A program made the position numbers and the translations under genes. Under the pieces are notes generated by a model that was not told the DNA's origin, did not search any database, and was given only the letters and a program-made list of their open reading frames with translations. Source: Patiria miniata (Eukaryota > Echinodermata > Asteroidea > Valvatida > Asterinidae). From it: 64,000 nucleotides of DNA. How positions within the stretch are numbered: the first letter of the stretch is position 1; every line of letters begins with the position of its first letter. Shown piece by piece: positions 10,333 to 24,800 of this stretch. The stretch covers positions 14,605,016 to 14,669,015 of the forward strand of contig NW_024037051.1 of NCBI RefSeq assembly GCF_015706575.1. Reading direction: 5' to 3'.

Positions 10333-13300
10333 CAGGCTGCGAGACATGGGAGCCAGGCGGGTTGGCGCTGACAGGCCTCCCTATGGGACTTACTGCACAA
10401 AAGCGAAAGAAGGGGCATCGGCTGCTACTTCTGGGATTTTCTCCAAAAGTTTCGGGTCTATCGACCTGCCGATTTGCATGCGGGTTGGCCCATTCATCCG
10501 CTTCAAAATGGTACCGAGTTTGTCCAGATCCATCCAGGTTAAGGTACCTTCAGGCTGCGAGACATGGGAGCCAGGCGGGTTGGCGCTGACAGGCCTCCCT
10601 ATGGGACTTACTGCACAAAAGCGAAAGAAGGGGCATCGGCTGCTACTTCTGGGATTTTCTCCAAAAGTTTCGGGTCTATCGACCTGCCGATTTGCATGCG
10701 GGTTGGCCCATTCATCCGCTTCAAAATGGTACCGAGTTTGTCCAGATCCATCCAGGTTAAGGTACCTTCAGGCTGCGAGACATGGGAGCCAGGCGGGTTG
10801 GCGCTGACAGGCCTCCCTATGGGACTTACTGCACAAAAGCGAAAGAAGGGGCATCGGCTGCTACTTCTGGGATTTTCTCCAAAAGTTTCGGGTCTATCGA
10901 CCTGCCGATTTGCATGCGGGTTGGCCCATTCATCCGCTTCAAAATGGTACCGAGTTTGTCCAGATCCATCCAGGTTAAGGTACCTTCAGGCTGCGAGACA
11001 TGGGAGCCAGGCGGGTTGGCGCTGACAGGCCTCCCTATGGGACTTACTGCACAAAAGCGAAAGAAGGGGCATCGGCTGCTACTTCTGGGATTTTCTCCAA
11101 AAGTTTCGGGTCTATCGACCTGCCGATTTGCATGCGGGTTGGCCCATTCATCCGCTTCAAAATGGTACCGAGTTTGTCCAGATCCATCCAGGTTAAGGTA
11201 CCTTCAGGCTGCGAGACATGGGAGCCAGGCGGGTTGGCGCTGACAGGCCTCCCTATGGGACTTACTGCACAAAAGCGAAAGAAGGGGCATCGGCTGCTAC
11301 TTCTGGGATTTTCTCCAAAAGTTTCGGGTCTATCGACCTGCCGATTTGCATGCGGGTTGGCCCATTCATCCGCTTCAAAATGGTACCGAGTTTGTCCAGA
11401 TCCATCCAGGTTAAGGTACCTTCAGGCTGCGAGACATGGGAGCCAGGCGGGTTGGCGCTGACAGGCCTCCCTATGGGACTTACTGCACAAAAGCGAAAGA
11501 AGGGGCATCGGCTGCTACTTCTGGGATTTTCTCCAAAAGTTTCGGGTCTATCGACCTGCCGATTTGCATGCGGGTTGGCCCATTCATCCGCTTCAAAATG
11601 GTACCGAGTTTGTCCAGATCCATCCAGGTTAAGGTACCTTCAGGCTGCGAGACATGGGAGCCAGGCGGGTTGGCGCTGACAGGCCTCCCTATGGGACTTA
11701 CTGCACAAAAGCGAAAGAAGGGGCATCGGCTGCTACTTCTGGGATTTTCTCCAAAAGTTTCGGGTCTATCGACCTGCCGATTTGCATGCGGGTTGGCCCA
11801 TTCATCCGCTTCAAAATGGTACCGAGTTTGTCCAGATCCATCCAGGTTAAGGTACCTTCAGGCTGCGAGACATGGGAGCCAGGCGGGTTGGCGCTGACAG
11901 GCCTCCCTATGGGACTTACTGCACAAAAGCGAAAGAAGGGGCATCGGCTGCTACTTCTGGGATTTTCTCCAAAAGTTTCGGGTCTATCGACCTGCCGATT
12001 TGCATGCGGGTTGGCCCATTCATCCGCTTCAAAATGGTACCGAGTTTGTCCAGATCCATCCAGGTTAAGGTACCTTCAGGCTGCGAGACATGGGAGCCAG
12101 GCGGGTTGGCGCTGACAGGCCTCCCTATGGGACTTACTGCACAAAAGCGAAAGAAGGGGCATCGGCTGCTACTTCTGGGATTTTCTCCAAAAGTTTCGGG
12201 TCTATCGACCTGCCGATTTGCATGCGGGTTGGCCCATTCATCCGCTTCAAAATGGTACCGAGTTTGTCCAGATCCATCCAGGTTAAGGTACCTTCAGGCT
12301 GCGAGACATGGGAGCCAGGCGGGTTGGCGCTGACAGGCCTCCCTATGGGACTTACTGCACAAAAGCGAAAGAAGGGGCATCGGCTGCTACTTCTGGGATT
12401 TTCTCCAAAAGTTTCGGGTCTATCGACCTGCCGATTTGCATGCGGGTTGGCCCATTCATCCGCTTCAAAATGGTACCGAGTTTGTCCAGATCCATCCAGG
12501 TTAAGGTACCTTCAGGCTGCGAGACATGGGAGCCAGGCGGGTTGGCGCTGACAGGCCTCCCTATGGGACTTACTGCACAAAAGCGAAAGAAGGGGCATCG
12601 GCTGCTACTTCTGGGATTTTCTCCAAAAGTTTCGGGTCTATCGACCTGCCGATTTGCATGCGGGTTGGCCCATTCATCCGCTTCAAAATGGTACCGAGTT
12701 TGTCCAGATCCATCCAGGTTAAGGTACCTTCAGGCTGCGAGACATGGGAGCCAGGCGGGTTGGCGCTGACAGGCCTCCCTATGGGACTTACTGCACAAAA
12801 GCGAAAGAAGGGGCATCGGCTGCTACTTCTGGGATTTTCTCCAAAAGTTTCGGGTCTATCGACCTGCCGATTTGCATGCGGGTTGGCCCATTCATCCGCT
12901 TCAAAATGGTACCGAGTTTGTCCAGATCCATCCAGGTTAAGGTACCTTCAGGCTGCGAGACATGGGAGCCAGGCGGGTTGGCGCTGACAGGCCTCCCTAT
13001 GGGACTTACTGCACAAAAGCGAAAGAAGGGGCATCGGCTGCTACTTCTGGGATTTTCTCCAAAAGTTTCGGGTCTATCGACCTGCCGATTTGCATGCGGG
13101 TTGGCCCATTCATCCGCTTCAAAATGGTACCGAGTTTGTCCAGATCCATCCAGGTTAAGGTACCTTCAGGCTGCGAGACATGGGAGCCAGGCGGGTTGGC
13201 GCTGACAGGCCTCCCTATGGGACTTACTGCACAAAAGCGAAAGAAGGGGCATCGGCTGCTACTTCTGGGATTTTCTCCAAAAGTTTCGGGTCTATCGACC

Positions 13301-14486
13301 TGCCGATTTGCATGCGGGTTGGCCCATTCATCCGCTTCAAAATGGTACCGAGTTTGTCCAGATCCATCCAGGTTAAGGTACCTTCAGGCTGCGAGACATG
13401 GGAGCCAGGCGGGTTGGCGCTGACAGGCCTCCCTATGGGACTTACTGCACAAAAGCGAAAGAAGGGGCATCGGCTGCTACTTCTGGGATTTTCTCCAAAA
13501 GTTTCGGGTCTATCGACCTGCCGATTTGCATGCGGGTTGGCCCATTCATCCGCTTCAAAATGGTACCGAGTTTGTCCAGATCCATCCAGGTTAAGGTACC
13601 TTCAGGCTGCGAGACATGGGAGCCAGGCGGGTTGGCGCTGACAGGCCTCCCTATGGGACTTACTGCACAAAAGCGAAAGAAGGGGCATCGGCTGCTACTT
13701 CTGGGATTTTCTCCAAAAGTTTCGGGTCTATCGACCTGCCGATTTGCATGCGGGTTGGCCCATTCATCCGCTTCAAAATGGTACCGAGTTTGTCCAGATC
13801 CATCCAGGTTAAGGTACCTTCAGGCTGCGAGACATGGGAGCCAGGCGGGTTGGCGCTGACAGGCCTCCCTATGGGACTTACTGCACAAAAGCGAAAGAAG
13901 GGGCATCGGCTGCTACTTCTGGGATTTTCTCCAAAAGTTTCGGGTCTATCGACCTGCCGATTTGCATGCGGGTTGGCCCATTCATCCGCTTCAAAATGGT
14001 ACCGAGTTTGTCCAGATCCATCCAGGTTAAGGTACCTTCAGGCTGCGAGACATGGGAGCCAGGCGGGTTGGCGCTGACAGGCCTCCCTATGGGACTTACT
14101 GCACAAAAGCGAAAGAAGGGGCATCGGCTGCTACTTCTGGATTTTCTCCAAAAGTTTCGGGTCTATCGACCTGCCGATTTGCATGCGGGTTGGCCCATTC
14201 ATCCGCTTCAAAATGGTACCGAGTTTGTCCAGATCCATCCAGGTTAAGGTACCTTCAGGCTGCGAGACATGGGAGCCAGGCGGGTTGGCGCTGACAGGCC
14301 TCCCTATGGGACTTACTGCACAAAAGCGAAAGAAGGGGCATCGGCTGCTACTTCTGGGATTTTCTCCAAAAGTTTCGGGTCTATCGACCTGCCGATTTGC
14401 ATGCGGGTTGGCCCATTCATCCGCTTCAAAATGGTACCGAGTTTGTCCAGATCCATCCAGGTTAAGGTACCTTCAGGCTGCGAGAC

Positions 14487-17400
14487 ATGGGAGCCAGGCG
14501 GGTTGGCGCTGACAGGCCTCCCTATGGGACTTACTGCACAAAAGCGAAAGAAGGGGCATCGGCTGCTACTTCTGGGATTTTCTCCAAAAGTTTCGGGTCT
14601 ATCGACCTGCCGATTTGCATGCGGGTTGGCCCATTCATCCGCTTCAAAATGGTACCGAGTTTGTCCAGATCCATCCAGGTTAAGGTACCTTCAGGCTGCG
14701 AGACATGGGAGCCAGGCGGGTTGGCGCTGACAGGCCTCCCTATGGGACTTACTGCACAAAAGCGAAAGAAGGGGCATCGGCTGCTACTTCTGGGATTTTC
14801 TCCAAAAGTTTCGGGTCTATCGACCTGCCGATTTGCATGCGGGTTGGCCCATTCATCCGCTTCAAAATGGTACCGAGTTTGTCCAGATCCATCCAGGTTA
14901 AGGTACCTTCAGGCTGCGAGACATGGGAGCCAGGCGGGTTGGCGCTGACAGGCCTCCCTATGGGACTTACTGCACAAAAGCGAAAGAAGGGGCATCGGCT
15001 GCTACTTCTGGGATTTTCTCCAAAAGTTTCGGGTCTATCGACCTGCCGATTTGCATGCGGGTTGGCCCATTCATCCGCTTCAAAATGGTACCGAGTTTGT
15101 CCAGATCCATCCAGGTTAAGGTACCTTCAGGCTGCGAGACATGGGAGCCAGGCGGGTTGGCGCTGACAGGCCTCCCTATGGGACTTACTGCACAAAAGCG
15201 AAAGAAGGGGCATCGGCTGCTACTTCTGGGATTTTCTCCAAAAGTTTCGGGTCTATCGACCTGCCGATTTGCATGCGGGTTGGCCCATTCATCCGCTTCA
15301 AAATGGTACCGAGTTTGTCCAGATCCATCCAGGTTAAGGTACCTTCAGGCTGCGAGACATGGGAGCCAGGCGGGTTGGCGCTGACAGGCCTCCCTATGGG
15401 ACTTACTGCACAAAAGCGAAAGAAGGGGCATCGGCTGCTACTTCTGGGATTTTCTCCAAAAGTTTCGGGTCTATCGACCTGCCGATTTGCATGCGGGTTG
15501 GCCCATTCATCCGCTTCAAAATGGTACCGAGTTTGTCCAGATCCATCCAGGTTAAGGTACCTTCAGGCTGCGAGACATGGGAGCCAGGCGGGTTGGCGCT
15601 GACAGGCCTCCCTATGGGACTTACTGCACAAAAGCGAAAGAAGGGGCATCGGCTGCTACTTCTGGGATTTTCTCCAAAAGTTTCGGGTCTATCGACCTGC
15701 CGATTTGCATGCGGGTTGGCCCATTCATCCGCTTCAAAATGGTACCGAGTTTGTCCAGATCCATCCAGGTTAAGGTACCTTCAGGCTGCGAGACATGGGA
15801 GCCAGGCGGGTTGGCGCTGACAGGCCTCCCTATGGGACTTACTGCACAAAAGCGAAAGAAGGGGCATCGGCTGCTACTTCTGGGATTTTCTCCAAAAGTT
15901 TCGGGTCTATCGACCTGCCGATTTGCATGCGGGTTGGCCCATTCATCCGCTTCAAAATGGTACCGAGTTTGTCCAGATCCATCCAGGTTAAGGTACCTTC
16001 AGGCTGCGAGACATGGGAGCCAGGCGGGTTGGCGCTGACAGGCCTCCCTATGGGACTTACTGCACAAAAGCGAAAGAAGGGGCATCGGCTGCTACTTCTG
16101 GGATTTTCTCCAAAAGTTTCGGGTCTATCGACCTGCCGATTTGCATGCGGGTTGGCCCATTCATCCGCTTCAAAATGGTACCGAGTTTGTCCAGATCCAT
16201 CCAGGTTAAGGTACCTTCAGGCTGCGAGACATGGGAGCCAGGCGGGTTGGCGCTGACAGGCCTCCCTATGGGACTTACTGCACAAAAGCGAAAGAAGGGG
16301 CATCGGCTGCTACTTCTGGGATTTTCTCCAAAAGTTTCGGGTCTATCGACCTGCCGATTTGCATGCGGGTTGGCCCATTCATCCGCTTCAAAATGGTACC
16401 GAGTTTGTCCAGATCCATCCAGGTTAAGGTACCTTCAGGCTGCGAGACATGGGAGCCAGGCGGGTTGGCGCTGACAGGCCTCCCTATGGGACTTACTGCA
16501 CAAAAGCGAAAGAAGGGGCATCGGCTGCTACTTCTGGGATTTTCTCCAAAAGTTTCGGGTCTATCGACCTGCCGATTTGCATGCGGGTTGGCCCATTCAT
16601 CCGCTTCAAAATGGTACCGAGTTTGTCCAGATCCATCCAGGTTAAGGTACCTTCAGGCTGCGAGACATGGGAGCCAGGCGGGTTGGCGCTGACAGGCCTC
16701 CCTATGGGACTTACTGCACAAAAGCGAAAGAAGGGGCATCGGCTGCTACTTCTGGGATTTTCTCCAAAAGTTTCGGGTCTATCGACCTGCCGATTTGCAT
16801 GCGGGTTGGCCCATTCATCCGCTTCAAAATGGTACCGAGTTTGTCCAGATCCATCCAGGTTAAGGTACCTTCAGGCTGCGAGACATGGGAGCCAGGCGGG
16901 TTGGCGCTGACAGGCCTCCCTATGGGACTTACTGCACAAAAGCGAAAGAAGGGGCATCGGCTGCTACTTCTGGGATTTTCTCCAAAAGTTTCGGGTCTAT
17001 CGACCTGCCGATTTGCATGCGGGTTGGCCCATTCATCCGCTTCAAAATGGTACCGAGTTTGTCCAGATCCATCCAGGTTAAGGTACCTTCAGGCTGCGAG
17101 ACATGGGAGCCAGGCGGGTTGGCGCTGACAGGCCTCCCTATGGGACTTACTGCACAAAAGCGAAAGAAGGGGCATCGGCTGCTACTTCTGGGATTTTCTC
17201 CAAAAGTTTCGGGTCTATCGACCTGCCGATTTGCATGCGGGTTGGCCCATTCATCCGCTTCAAAATGGTACCGAGTTTGTCCAGATCCATCCAGGTTAAG
17301 GTACCTTCAGGCTGCGAGACATGGGAGCCAGGCGGGTTGGCGCTGACAGGCCTCCCTATGGGACTTACTGCACAAAAGCGAAAGAAGGGGCATCGGCTGC

Positions 17401-18846
17401 TACTTCTGGGATTTTCTCCAAAAGTTTCGGGTCTATCGACCTGCCGATTTGCATGCGGGTTGGCCCATTCATCCGCTTCAAAATGGTACCGAGTTTGTCC
17501 AGATCCATCCAGGTTAAGGTACCTTCAGGCTGCGAGACATGGGAGCCAGGCGGGTTGGCGCTGACAGGCCTCCCTATGGGACTTACTGCACAAAAGCGAA
17601 AGAAGGGGCATCGGCTGCTACTTCTGGGATTTTCTCCAAAAGTTTCGGGTCTATCGACCTGCCGATTTGCATGCGGGTTGGCCCATTCATCCGCTTCAAA
17701 ATGGTACCGAGTTTGTCCAGATCCATCCAGGTTAAGGTACCTTCAGGCTGCGAGACATGGGAGCCAGGCGGGTTGGCGCTGACAGGCCTCCCTATGGGAC
17801 TTACTGCACAAAAGCGAAAGAAGGGGCATCGGCTGCTACTTCTGGGATTTTCTCCAAAAGTTTCGGGTCTATCGACCTGCCGATTTGCATGCGGGTTGGC
17901 CCATTCATCCGCTTCAAAATGGTACCGAGTTTGTCCAGATCCATCCAGGTTAAGGTACCTTCAGGCTGCGAGACATGGGAGCCAGGCGGGTTGGCGCTGA
18001 CAGGCCTCCCTATGGGACTTACTGCACAAAAGCGAAAGAAGGGGCATCGGCTGCTACTTCTGGGATTTTCTCCAAAAGTTTCGGGTCTATCGACCTGCCG
18101 ATTTGCATGCGGGTTGGCCCATTCATCCGCTTCAAAATGGTACCGAGTTTGTCCAGATCCATCCAGGTTAAGGTACCTTCAGGCTGCGAGACATGGGAGC
18201 CAGGCGGGTTGGCGCTGACAGGCCTCCCTATGGGACTTACTGCACAAAAGCGAAAGAAGGGGCATCGGCTGCTACTTCTGGGATTTTCTCCAAAAGTTTC
18301 GGGTCTATCGACCTGCCGATTTGCATGCGGGTTGGCCCATTCATCCGCTTCAAAATGGTACCGAGTTTGTCCAGATCCATCCAGGTTAAGGTACCTTCAG
18401 GCTGCGAGACATGGGAGCCAGGCGGGTTGGCGCTGACAGGCCTCCCTATGGGACTTACTGCACAAAAGCGAAAGAAGGGGCATCGGCTGCTACTTCTGGG
18501 ATTTTCTCCAAAAGTTTCGGGTCTATCGACCTGCCGATTTGCATGCGGGTTGGCCCATTCATCCGCTTCAAAATGGTACCGAGTTTGTCCAGATCCATCC
18601 AGGTTAAGGTACCTTCAGGCTGCGAGACATGGGAGCCAGGCGGGTTGGCGCTGACAGGCCTCCCTATGGGACTTACTGCACAAAAGCGAAAGAAGGGGCA
18701 TCGGCTGCTACTTCTGGGATTTTCTCCAAAAGTTTCGGGTCTATCGACCTGCCGATTTGCATGCGGGTTGGCCCATTCATCCGCTTCAAAATGGTACCGA
18801 GTTTGTCCAGATCCATCCAGGTTAAGGTACCTTCAGGCTGCGAGAC
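14487..18846 (+). repeat. Run of 20 apparently identical L units
   Basis: Twenty consecutive 218-bp units (20 x 218 = 4,360 bp) that I read as identical. The run lies between a unit missing one G at 88-90 (14052) plus one normal unit, and another pair with the same loss (18847 and 19064). The two flanking deletion units are 22 units apart. Confidence 0.8.
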
Positions 18847-21800
18847 ATGGGAGCCAGGCGGGTTGGCGCTGACAGGCCTCCCTATGGGACTTACTGCACA
18901 AAAGCGAAAGAAGGGGCATCGGCTGCTACTTCTGGATTTTCTCCAAAAGTTTCGGGTCTATCGACCTGCCGATTTGCATGCGGGTTGGCCCATTCATCCG
19001 CTTCAAAATGGTACCGAGTTTGTCCAGATCCATCCAGGTTAAGGTACCTTCAGGCTGCGAGACATGGGAGCCAGGCGGGTTGGCGCTGACAGGCCTCCCT
19101 ATGGGACTTACTGCACAAAAGCGAAAGAAGGGGCATCGGCTGCTACTTCTGGATTTTCTCCAAAAGTTTCGGGTCTATCGACCTGCCGATTTGCATGCGG
19201 GTTGGCCCATTCATCCGCTTCAAAATGGTACCGAGTTTGTCCAGATCCATCCAGGTTAAGGTACCTTCAGGCTGCGAGACATGGGAGCCAGGCGGGTTGG
19301 CGCTGACAGGCCTCCCTATGGGACTTACTGCACAAAAGCGAAAGAAGGGGCATCGGCTGCTACTTCTGGGATTTTCTCCAAAAGTTTCGGGTCTATCGAC
19401 CTGCCGATTTGCATGCGGGTTGGCCCATTCATCCGCTTCAAAATGGTACCGAGTTTGTCCAGATCCATCCAGGTTAAGGTACCTTCAGGCTGCGAGACAT
19501 GGGAGCCAGGCGGGTTGGCGCTGACAGGCCTCCCTATGGGACTTACTGCACAAAAGCGAAAGAAGGGGCATCGGCTGCTACTTCTGGGATTTTCTCCAAA
19601 AGTTTCGGGTCTATCGACCTGCCGATTTGCATGCGGGTTGGCCCATTCATCCGCTTCAAAATGGTACCGAGTTTGTCCAGATCCATCCAGGTTAAGGTAC
19701 CTTCAGGCTGCGAGACATGGGAGCCAGGCGGGTTGGCGCTGACAGGCCTCCCTATGGGACTTACTGCACAAAAGCGAAAGAAGGGGCATCGGCTGCTACT
19801 TCTGGGATTTTCTCCAAAAGTTTCGGGTCTATCGACCTGCCGATTTGCATGCGGGTTGGCCCATTCATCCGCTTCAAAATGGTACCGAGTTTGTCCAGAT
19901 CCATCCAGGTTAAGGTACCTTCAGGCTGCGAGACATGGGAGCCAGGCGGGTTGGCGCTGACAGGCCTCCCTATGGGACTTACTGCACAAAAGCGAAAGAA
20001 GGGGCATCGGCTGCTACTTCTGGGATTTTCTCCAAAAGTTTCGGGTCTATCGACCTGCCGATTTGCATGCGGGTTGGCCCATTCATCCGCTTCAAAATGG
20101 TACCGAGTTTGTCCAGATCCATCCAGGTTAAGGTACCTTCAGGCTGCGAGACATGGGAGCCAGGCGGGTTGGCGCTGACAGGCCTCCCTATGGGACTTAC
20201 TGCACAAAAGCGAAAGAAGGGGCATCGGCTGCTACTTCTGGGATTTTCTCCAAAAGTTTCGGGTCTATCGACCTGCCGATTTGCATGCGGGTTGGCCCAT
20301 TCATCCGCTTCAAAATGGTACCGAGTTTGTCCAGATCCATCCAGGTTAAGGTACCTTCAGGCTGCGAGACATGGGAGCCAGGCGGGTTGGCGCTGACAGG
20401 CCTCCCTATGGGACTTACTGCACAAAAGCGAAAGAAGGGGCATCGGCTGCTACTTCTGGGATTTTCTCCAAAAGTTTCGGGTCTATCGACCTGCCGATTT
20501 GCATGCGGGTTGGCCCATTCATCCGCTTCAAAATGGTACCGAGTTTGTCCAGATCCATCCAGGTTAAGGTACCTTCAGGCTGCGAGACATGGGAGCCAGG
20601 CGGGTTGGCGCTGACAGGCCTCCCTATGGGACTTACTGCACAAAAGCGAAAGAAGGGGCATCGGCTGCTACTTCTGGATTTTCTCCAAAAGTTTCGGGTC
20701 TATCGACCTGCCGATTTGCATGCGGGTTGGCCCATTCATCCGCTTCAAAATGGTACCGAGTTTGTCCAGATCCATCCAGGTTAAGGTACCTTCAGGCTGC
20801 GAGACATGGGAGCCAGGCGGGTTGGCGCTGACAGGCCTCCCTATGGGACTTACTGCACAAAAGCGAAAGAAGGGGCATCGGCTGCTACTTCTGGGATTTT
20901 CTCCAAAAGTTTCGGGTCTATCGACCTGCCGATTTGCATGCGGGTTGGCCCATTCATCCGCTTCAAAATGGTACCGAGTTTGTCCAGATCCATCCAGGTT
21001 AAGGTACCTTCAGGCTGCGAGACATGGGAGCCAGGCGGGTTGGCGCTGACAGGCCTCCCTATGGGACTTACTGCACAAAAGCGAAAGAAGGGGCATCGGC
21101 TGCTACTTCTGGGATTTTCTCCAAAAGTTTCGGGTCTATCGACCTGCCGATTTGCATGCGGGTTGGCCCATTCATCCGCTTCAAAATGGTACCGAGTTTG
21201 TCCAGATCCATCCAGGTTAAGGTACCTTCAGGCTGCGAGACATGGGAGCCAGGCGGGTTGGCGCTGACAGGCCTCCCTATGGGACTTACTGCACAAAAGC
21301 GAAAGAAGGGGCATCGGCTGCTACTTCTGGGATTTTCTCCAAAAGTTTCGGGTCTATCGACCTGCCGATTTGCATGCGGGTTGGCCCATTCATCCGCTTC
21401 AAAATGGTACCGAGTTTGTCCAGATCCATCCAGGTTAAGGTACCTTCAGGCTGCGAGACATGGGAGCCAGGCGGGTTGGCGCTGACAGGCCTCCCTATGG
21501 GACTTACTGCACAAAAGCGAAAGAAGGGGCATCGGCTGCTACTTCTGGGATTTTCTCCAAAAGTTTCGGGTCTATCGACCTGCCGATTTGCATGCGGGTT
21601 GGCCCATTCATCCGCTTCAAAATGGTACCGAGTTTGTCCAGATCCATCCAGGTTAAGGTACCTTCAGGCTGCGAGACATGGGAGCCAGGCGGGTTGGCGC
21701 TGACAGGCCTCCCTATGGGACTTACTGCACAAAAGCGAAAGAAGGGGCATCGGCTGCTACTTCTGGGATTTTCTCCAAAAGTTTCGGGTCTATCGACCTG

Positions 21801-24800
21801 CCGATTTGCATGCGGGTTGGCCCATTCATCCGCTTCAAAATGGTACCGAGTTTGTCCAGATCCATCCAGGTTAAGGTACCTTCAGGCTGCGAGACATGGG
21901 AGCCAGGCGGGTTGGCGCTGACAGGCCTCCCTATGGGACTTACTGCACAAAAGCGAAAGAAGGGGCATCGGCTGCTACTTCTGGGATTTTCTCCAAAAGT
22001 TTCGGGTCTATCGACCTGCCGATTTGCATGCGGGTTGGCCCATTCATCCGCTTCAAAATGGTACCGAGTTTGTCCAGATCCATCCAGGTTAAGGTACCTT
22101 CAGGCTGCGAGACATGGGAGCCAGGCGGGTTGGCGCTGACAGGCCTCCCTATGGGACTTACTGCACAAAAGCGAAAGAAGGGGCATCGGCTGCTACTTCT
22201 GGGATTTTCTCCAAAAGTTTCGGGTCTATCGACCTGCCGATTTGCATGCGCGTTGGCCCATTCATCCGCTTCAAAATGGTACCGAGTTTGTCCAGATCCA
22301 TCCAGGTTAAGGTACCTTCAGGCTGCGAGACATGGGAGCCAGGCGGGTTGGCGCTGACAGGCCTCCCTATGGGACTTACTGCACAAAAGCGAAAGAAGGG
22401 GCATCGGCTGCTACTTCTGGGATTTTCTCCAAAAGTTTCGGGTCTATCGACCTGCCGATTTGCATGCGGGTTGGCCCATTCATCCGCTTCAAAATGGTAC
22501 CGAGTTTGTCCAGATCCATCCAGGTTAAGGTACCTTCAGGCTGCGAGACATGGGAGCCAGGCGGGTTGGCGCTGACAGGCCTCCCTATGGGACTTACTGC
22601 ACAAAAGCGAAAGAAGGGGCATCGGCTGCTACTTCTGGGATTTTCTCCAAAAGTTTCGGGTCTATCGACCTGCCGATTTGCATGCGGGTTGGCCCATTCA
22701 TCCGCTTCAAAATGGTACCGAGTTTGTCCAGATCCATCCAGGTTAAGGTACCTTCAGGCTGCGAGACATGGGAGCCAGGCGGGTTGGCGCTGACAGGCCT
22801 CCCTATGGGACTTACTGCACAAAAGCGAAAGAAGGGGCATCGGCTGCTACTTCTGGGATTTTCTCCAAAAGTTTCGGGTCTATCGACCTGCCGATTTGCA
22901 TGCGGGTTGGCCCATTCATCCGCTTCAAAATGGTACCGAGTTTGTCCAGATCCATCCAGGTTAAGGTACCTTCAGGCTGCGAGACATGGGAGCCAGGCGG
23001 GTTGGCGCTGACAGGCCTCCCTATGGGACTTACTGCACAAAAGCGAAAGAAGGGGCATCGGCTGCTACTTCTGGGATTTTCTCCAAAAGTTTCGGGTCTA
23101 TCGACCTGCCGATTTGCATGCGGGTTGGCCCATTCATCCGCTTCAAAATGGTACCGAGTTTGTCCAGATCCATCCAGGTTAAGGTACCTTCAGGCTGCGA
23201 GACATGGGAGCCAGGCGGGTTGGCGCTGACAGGCCTCCCTATGGGACTTACTGCACAAAAGCGAAAGAAGGGGCATCGGCTGCTACTTCTGGATTTTCTC
23301 CAAAAGTTTCGGGTCTATCGACCTGCCGATTTGCATGCGGGTTGGCCCATTCATCCGCTTCAAAATGGTACCGAGTTTGTCCAGATCCATCCAGGTTAAG
23401 GTACCTTCAGGCTGCGAGACATGGGAGCCAGGCGGGTTGGCGCTGACAGGCCTCCCTATGGGACTTACTGCACAAAAGCGAAAGAAGGGGCATCGGCTGC
23501 TACTTCTGGGATTTTCTCCAAAAGTTTCGGGTCTATCGACCTGCCGATTTGCATGCGGGTTGGCCCATTCATCCGCTTCAAAATGGTACCGAGTTTGTCC
23601 AGATCCATCCAGGTTAAGGTACCTTCAGGCTGCGAGACATGGGAGCCAGGCGGGTTGGCGCTGACAGGCCTCCCTATGGGACTTACTGCACAAAAGCGAA
23701 AGAAGGGGCATCGGCTGCTACTTCTGGATTTTCTCCAAAAGTTTCGGGTCTATCGACCTGCCGATTTGCATGCGGGTTGGCCCATTCATCCGCTTCAAAA
23801 TGGTACCGAGTTTGTCCAGATCCATCCAGGTTAAGGTACCTTCAGGCTGCGAGACATGGGAGCCAGGCGGGTTGGCGCTGACAGGCCTCCCTATGGGACT
23901 TACTGCACAAAAGCGAAAGAAGGGGCATCGGCTGCTACTTCTGGGATTTTCTCCAAAAGTTTCGGGTCTATCGACCTGCGATTTGCATGCGGGTTGGCCC
24001 ATTCATCCGCTTCAAAATGGTACCGAGTTTGTCCAGATCCATCCAGGTTAAGGTACCTTCAGGCTGCGAGACATGGGAGCCAGGCGGGTTGGCGCTGACA
24101 GGCCTCCCTATGGGACTTACTGCACAAAAGCGAAAGAAGGGGCATCGGCTGCTACTTCTGGGATTTTCTCCAAAAGTTTCGGGTCTATCGACCTGCCGAT
24201 TTGCATGCGGGTTGGCCCATTCATCCGCTTCAAAATGGTACCGAGTTTGTCCAGATCCATCCAGGTTAAGGTACCTTCAGGCTGCGAGACATGGGAGCCA
24301 GGCGGGTTGGCGCTGACAGGCCTCCCTATGGGACTTACTGCACAAAAGCGAAAGAAGGGGCATCGGCTGCTACTTCTGGGATTTTCTCCAAAAGTTTCGG
24401 GTCTATCGACCTGCCGATTTGCATGCGGTTGGCCCATTCATCCGCTTCAAAATGGTACCGAGTTTGTCCAGATCCATCCAGGTTAAGGTACCTTCAGGCT
24501 GCGAGACATGGGAGCCAGGCGGGTTGGCGCTGACAGGCCTCCCTATGGGACTTACTGCACAAAAGCGAAAGAAGGGGCATCGGCTGCTACTTCTGGGATT
24601 TTCTCCAAAAGTTTCGGGTCTATCGACCTGCCGATTTGCATGCGGGTTGGCCCATTCATCCGCTTCAAAATGGTACCGAGTTTGTCCAGATCCATCCAGG
24701 TTAAGGTACCTTCAGGCTGCGAGACATGGGAGCCAGGCGGGTTGGCGCTGACAGGCCTCCCTATGGGACTTACTGCACAAAAGCGAAAGAAGGGGCATCG

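Larger units (their letters stand above)
10128..10345 (+). repeat. Reference unit of subfamily L
   Basis: A representative unit from the most uniform part of the left arm. Landmarks in unit coordinates: GCGGGTTGGC at 12-21 and again at 135-144; AGGCCT (StuI) at 28-33; octamer ATTTGCAT at 127-134; GCATGC (SphI) at 131-136; GGTACC (KpnI) at 165-170 and 198-203, the second inside the palindrome AAGGTACCTT at 196-205. StuI or SphI should give a 218-bp ladder, and KpnI should give 33-bp and 185-bp fragments. There are 11 CpG and 54.6% GC. On this strand the unit has only two stop triplets, TGA at 24-26 and TAA at 195-197, both in the same phase. Confidence 0.95.
10128..14051 (+). repeat. Run of 18 apparently identical L units
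   Basis: Eighteen consecutive 218-bp units (18 x 218 = 3,924 bp) without an indel or a substitution that I could see. This implies very recent amplification or conversion, or smoothing by consensus. It starts right after the rearranged unit at 9691 and one normal unit at 9910, and ends at a unit missing one G at 88-90. Confidence 0.8.
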
